A stretch of 7,324 nt of DNA from an uncultured Fidelibacterota bacterium (GTDB lineage: Bacteria > Marinisomatota > Marinisomatia > Marinisomatales > UBA1611), in assembly GCA_913045415.1 (NCBI GenBank), contig CAJWPW010000050.1:1-7324 (forward strand), written 5' to 3'. Position 1 is the stretch's first letter; every line of letters starts with the position of its first letter. Below the pieces are notes generated by a model. It was not told where the DNA came from. It did no database searches and saw only the letters and a program-made list of their open reading frames with translations. Positions 5,941 through 7,324 of the stretch are shown piece by piece. A program made the translations under genes and the position numbers.

Positions 5941-7284
5941 CTATTTCGCAAGAGCACCCATGGGGTCCCAGGGTTTCAGTGAAATAGCTTCGCTCGTTTC
6001 AAATAATTCAACCAAATCATCGGATAAACAGGATTTATGGACCACCACTTCATAATTATACTCATCAAACCATAAATCTGTCATAATATGATAACCCTTA
6101 TTACCGCCTTTATCTCCCCAACTATTTTCTACTCTCCACTTTAAAGGATTTCCTTTCGAATCCAAATCTACACCTGTGAATAACATGGCATGCGTCATTT
6201 GGCTATCTCCATATTCTAATCGCGCAGCTTTATCCATCCCAAATTTGGTACCATAAAAAGAATCAAAATCAAAGAGGGCTATATCCATCACTCCCAAATC
6301 ACGGTGGAAATGTTTACTCACATCACAACCAAACCAAACGGGATCTCCATTTTTCAATGAGTTGATAGCAGCTTGTTTCATGACATTACTTTCAACATTT
6401 AAATATCGAATGCTATGGCCTTCAACCACATTCCCCAACATTTCTACTGTATACACTTTATTATATTCTTTATCACTCATAGGGCAATTGATTAAACAAA
6501 CATATTCATCCAGATTGAGTCCAACATGATCATTATAAAAAGATTGGGGTGTCAATTTTTCGAACCTGGAAAAGCTTTGTTTCTTATCTCGAATTTGCCA
6601 ATCAAATGAATTAGGCGGTGTACCCAGATGAATGGTGAGCATTTGATATATTTCTTCCAACATGTCTGTTTTCATGGATTGCAATTGAGAATCAGATGAA
6701 CTTTTTTGTGAAGACTCCCTAAGCTGTTTCGCAAATTCACGAAGCTTGCGGGTAATCATTCGATTCATTCTCATTGATTTGCTGGATGAATAAGATTCCG
6801 GCATTTCTGATTGTGGGACCACGCCATATTTATTAATAAGATTCACCCACATATCCCATTGCCCGCCATCCTGAATTGGATTATCCAAAAGATGCATCAC
6901 AAGCCGACTACTCCAATGTAGATCGGTAGTTTTTAAAATAGATTCCAAAAAGTAATTTGATTTTTCCAGTTTATCCCAAAACATGAAATAACTTTGAGAG
7001 AATTGAAAATCTTTCAAGTTATGTTTTCGCCCTAAATAGATTCTAAAAAGATTCAAACCAGCAAATCCCCAACAACGTCCACTGGATTTTTGATTGGTCG
7101 CAGGCATTTCGCCTGAAACTATATCAGAAAATGAATGGTCAATTTTCCTAAAATGCTCCCAATCCATGGTGAGCTCAATAACTTCATTCCTAATAGATGC
7201 ATTCTGAGCCAGGCGAACCTGCGGGTTGGCTAGGGTGTTCTTCCTGAAACCATTGAGGCTCTTTTTTAAGATTGTTTTACTCAT
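5941..7284 (-). CDS. pepC: Aminopeptidase C / bleomycin hydrolase family cysteine peptidase (C1B)
   Basis: Papain-fold cytoplasmic aminopeptidase; family members form hexameric barrels that trim peptides, and some inactivate bleomycin or hydrolyse homocysteine thiolactone. At 447 aa it is full length. The oxyanion Gln65 and catalytic Cys71 are in NQKSSGRCWGFAGLN (64-78), the catalytic His365 is in MTHAMLFTGV and Asn387 in VENSWGDKGG, close to the positions in the yeast and human enzymes (Cys73 with His and Asn near 370 and 395). The middle part keeps the C1B signature features HLGTPPNSFDWQIRDK and LTPQSFYNDHVGL. The protein ends in KPWDPMGALAK, the C-terminal arm that lies in the active-site cleft and restricts the enzyme to N-terminal cleavage. 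There is no signal peptide. The ATG at 7284 is preceded by AGAGGA (7296-7291) with a 6-base spacer. It converges on the kinase gene with 21 bases between stops and is probably transcribed on its own. Confidence 0.96.
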   Translation of the reverse strand: MSKTILKKSLNGFRKNTLANPQVRLAQNASIRNEVIELTMDWEHFRKIDHSFSDIVSGEMPATNQKSSGRCWGFAGLNLFRIYLGRKHNLKDFQFSQSYFMFWDKLEKSNYFLESILKTTDLHWSSRLVMHLLDNPIQDGGQWDMWVNLINKYGVVPQSEMPESYSSSKSMRMNRMITRKLREFAKQLRESSQKSSSDSQLQSMKTDMLEEIYQMLTIHLGTPPNSFDWQIRDKKQSFSRFEKLTPQSFYNDHVGLNLDEYVCLINCPMSDKEYNKVYTVEMLGNVVEGHSIRYLNVESNVMKQAAINSLKNGDPVWFGCDVSKHFHRDLGVMDIALFDFDSFYGTKFGMDKAARLEYGDSQMTHAMLFTGVDLDSKGNPLKWRVENSWGDKGGNKGYHIMTDLWFDEYNYEVVVHKSCLSDDLVELFETSEAISLKPWDPMGALAK

Positions 7285-7290
7285 TATTAT

Positions 7291-7296
7291 TCCTCT
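7291..7296 (-). promoter_or_regulatory. Shine-Dalgarno of the pepC gene
   Basis: The minus strand reads AGAGGA, 6 bases from the ATG at 7284-7282. This supports the chosen pepC start. The remaining upstream sequence to 7324 is very AT-rich and probably leads into the promoter, but no clear -10/-35 pair can be assigned. Confidence 0.7.
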
Positions 7297-7324
7297 TTTA
7301 ATTTATTTGTAGTGAATTAATTAA

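Overview
The window looks like ordinary chromosomal DNA from an AT-rich, Gram-negative bacterium. A BamA homologue shows an outer membrane, and the isoprenyl diphosphate synthase gene uppS sits immediately upstream of it. That direct uppS-bamA junction, without the cdsA and rseP genes that separate them in Proteobacteria, together with the sequence of the third POTRA repeat, suggests the Bacteroidota/Marinimicrobia side of the tree (FCB group). This placement is an inference from memory of gene order and sequence style, not a search result.

Layout. Positions 1-3188 carry four minus-strand genes. Reading in the direction of transcription they are a ferredoxin (3188-2883), an intrinsic terminator (2856-2824), mrp/apbC (2812-1703), uppS (1577-828) and the 5' part of bamA (824-1, cut by the window edge). 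Positions 3189-3303 are a divergent intergenic region. Positions 3304-5919 hold a plus-strand pair, an MFS transporter and a FGGY-family (glycerol-kinase-like) kinase, 9 bases apart. The kinase converges, across 21 bases, on a minus-strand cysteine aminopeptidase of the PepC/bleomycin hydrolase family (7284-5941). No stretch longer than about 125 bases lacks a gene. I saw no tRNA, rRNA, mobile element or CRISPR array.

How the genes fit together. UppS makes the C55 lipid carrier for envelope polysaccharides and BamA inserts outer-membrane proteins, so that block is envelope biogenesis. The ferredoxin and Mrp next to it both belong to iron-sulfur biology, although a terminator lies between them. 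The MFS-kinase pair looks like a small transport and phosphorylation unit for an unidentified polyol or sugar. PepC is a stand-alone cytoplasmic peptidase.

Nothing here looks like a wholly new multi-gene system. The most notable points are an Mrp that lacks the C-terminal CxxC cluster motif and carries a beta-rich insertion in its place, a GlpK-like kinase with changed substrate-pocket residues, an intrinsic terminator ending 11 bases before the mrp start codon, a ferredoxin with an extra cysteine and an enlarged linker, and a 14-base perfect palindrome around the transporter start codon.
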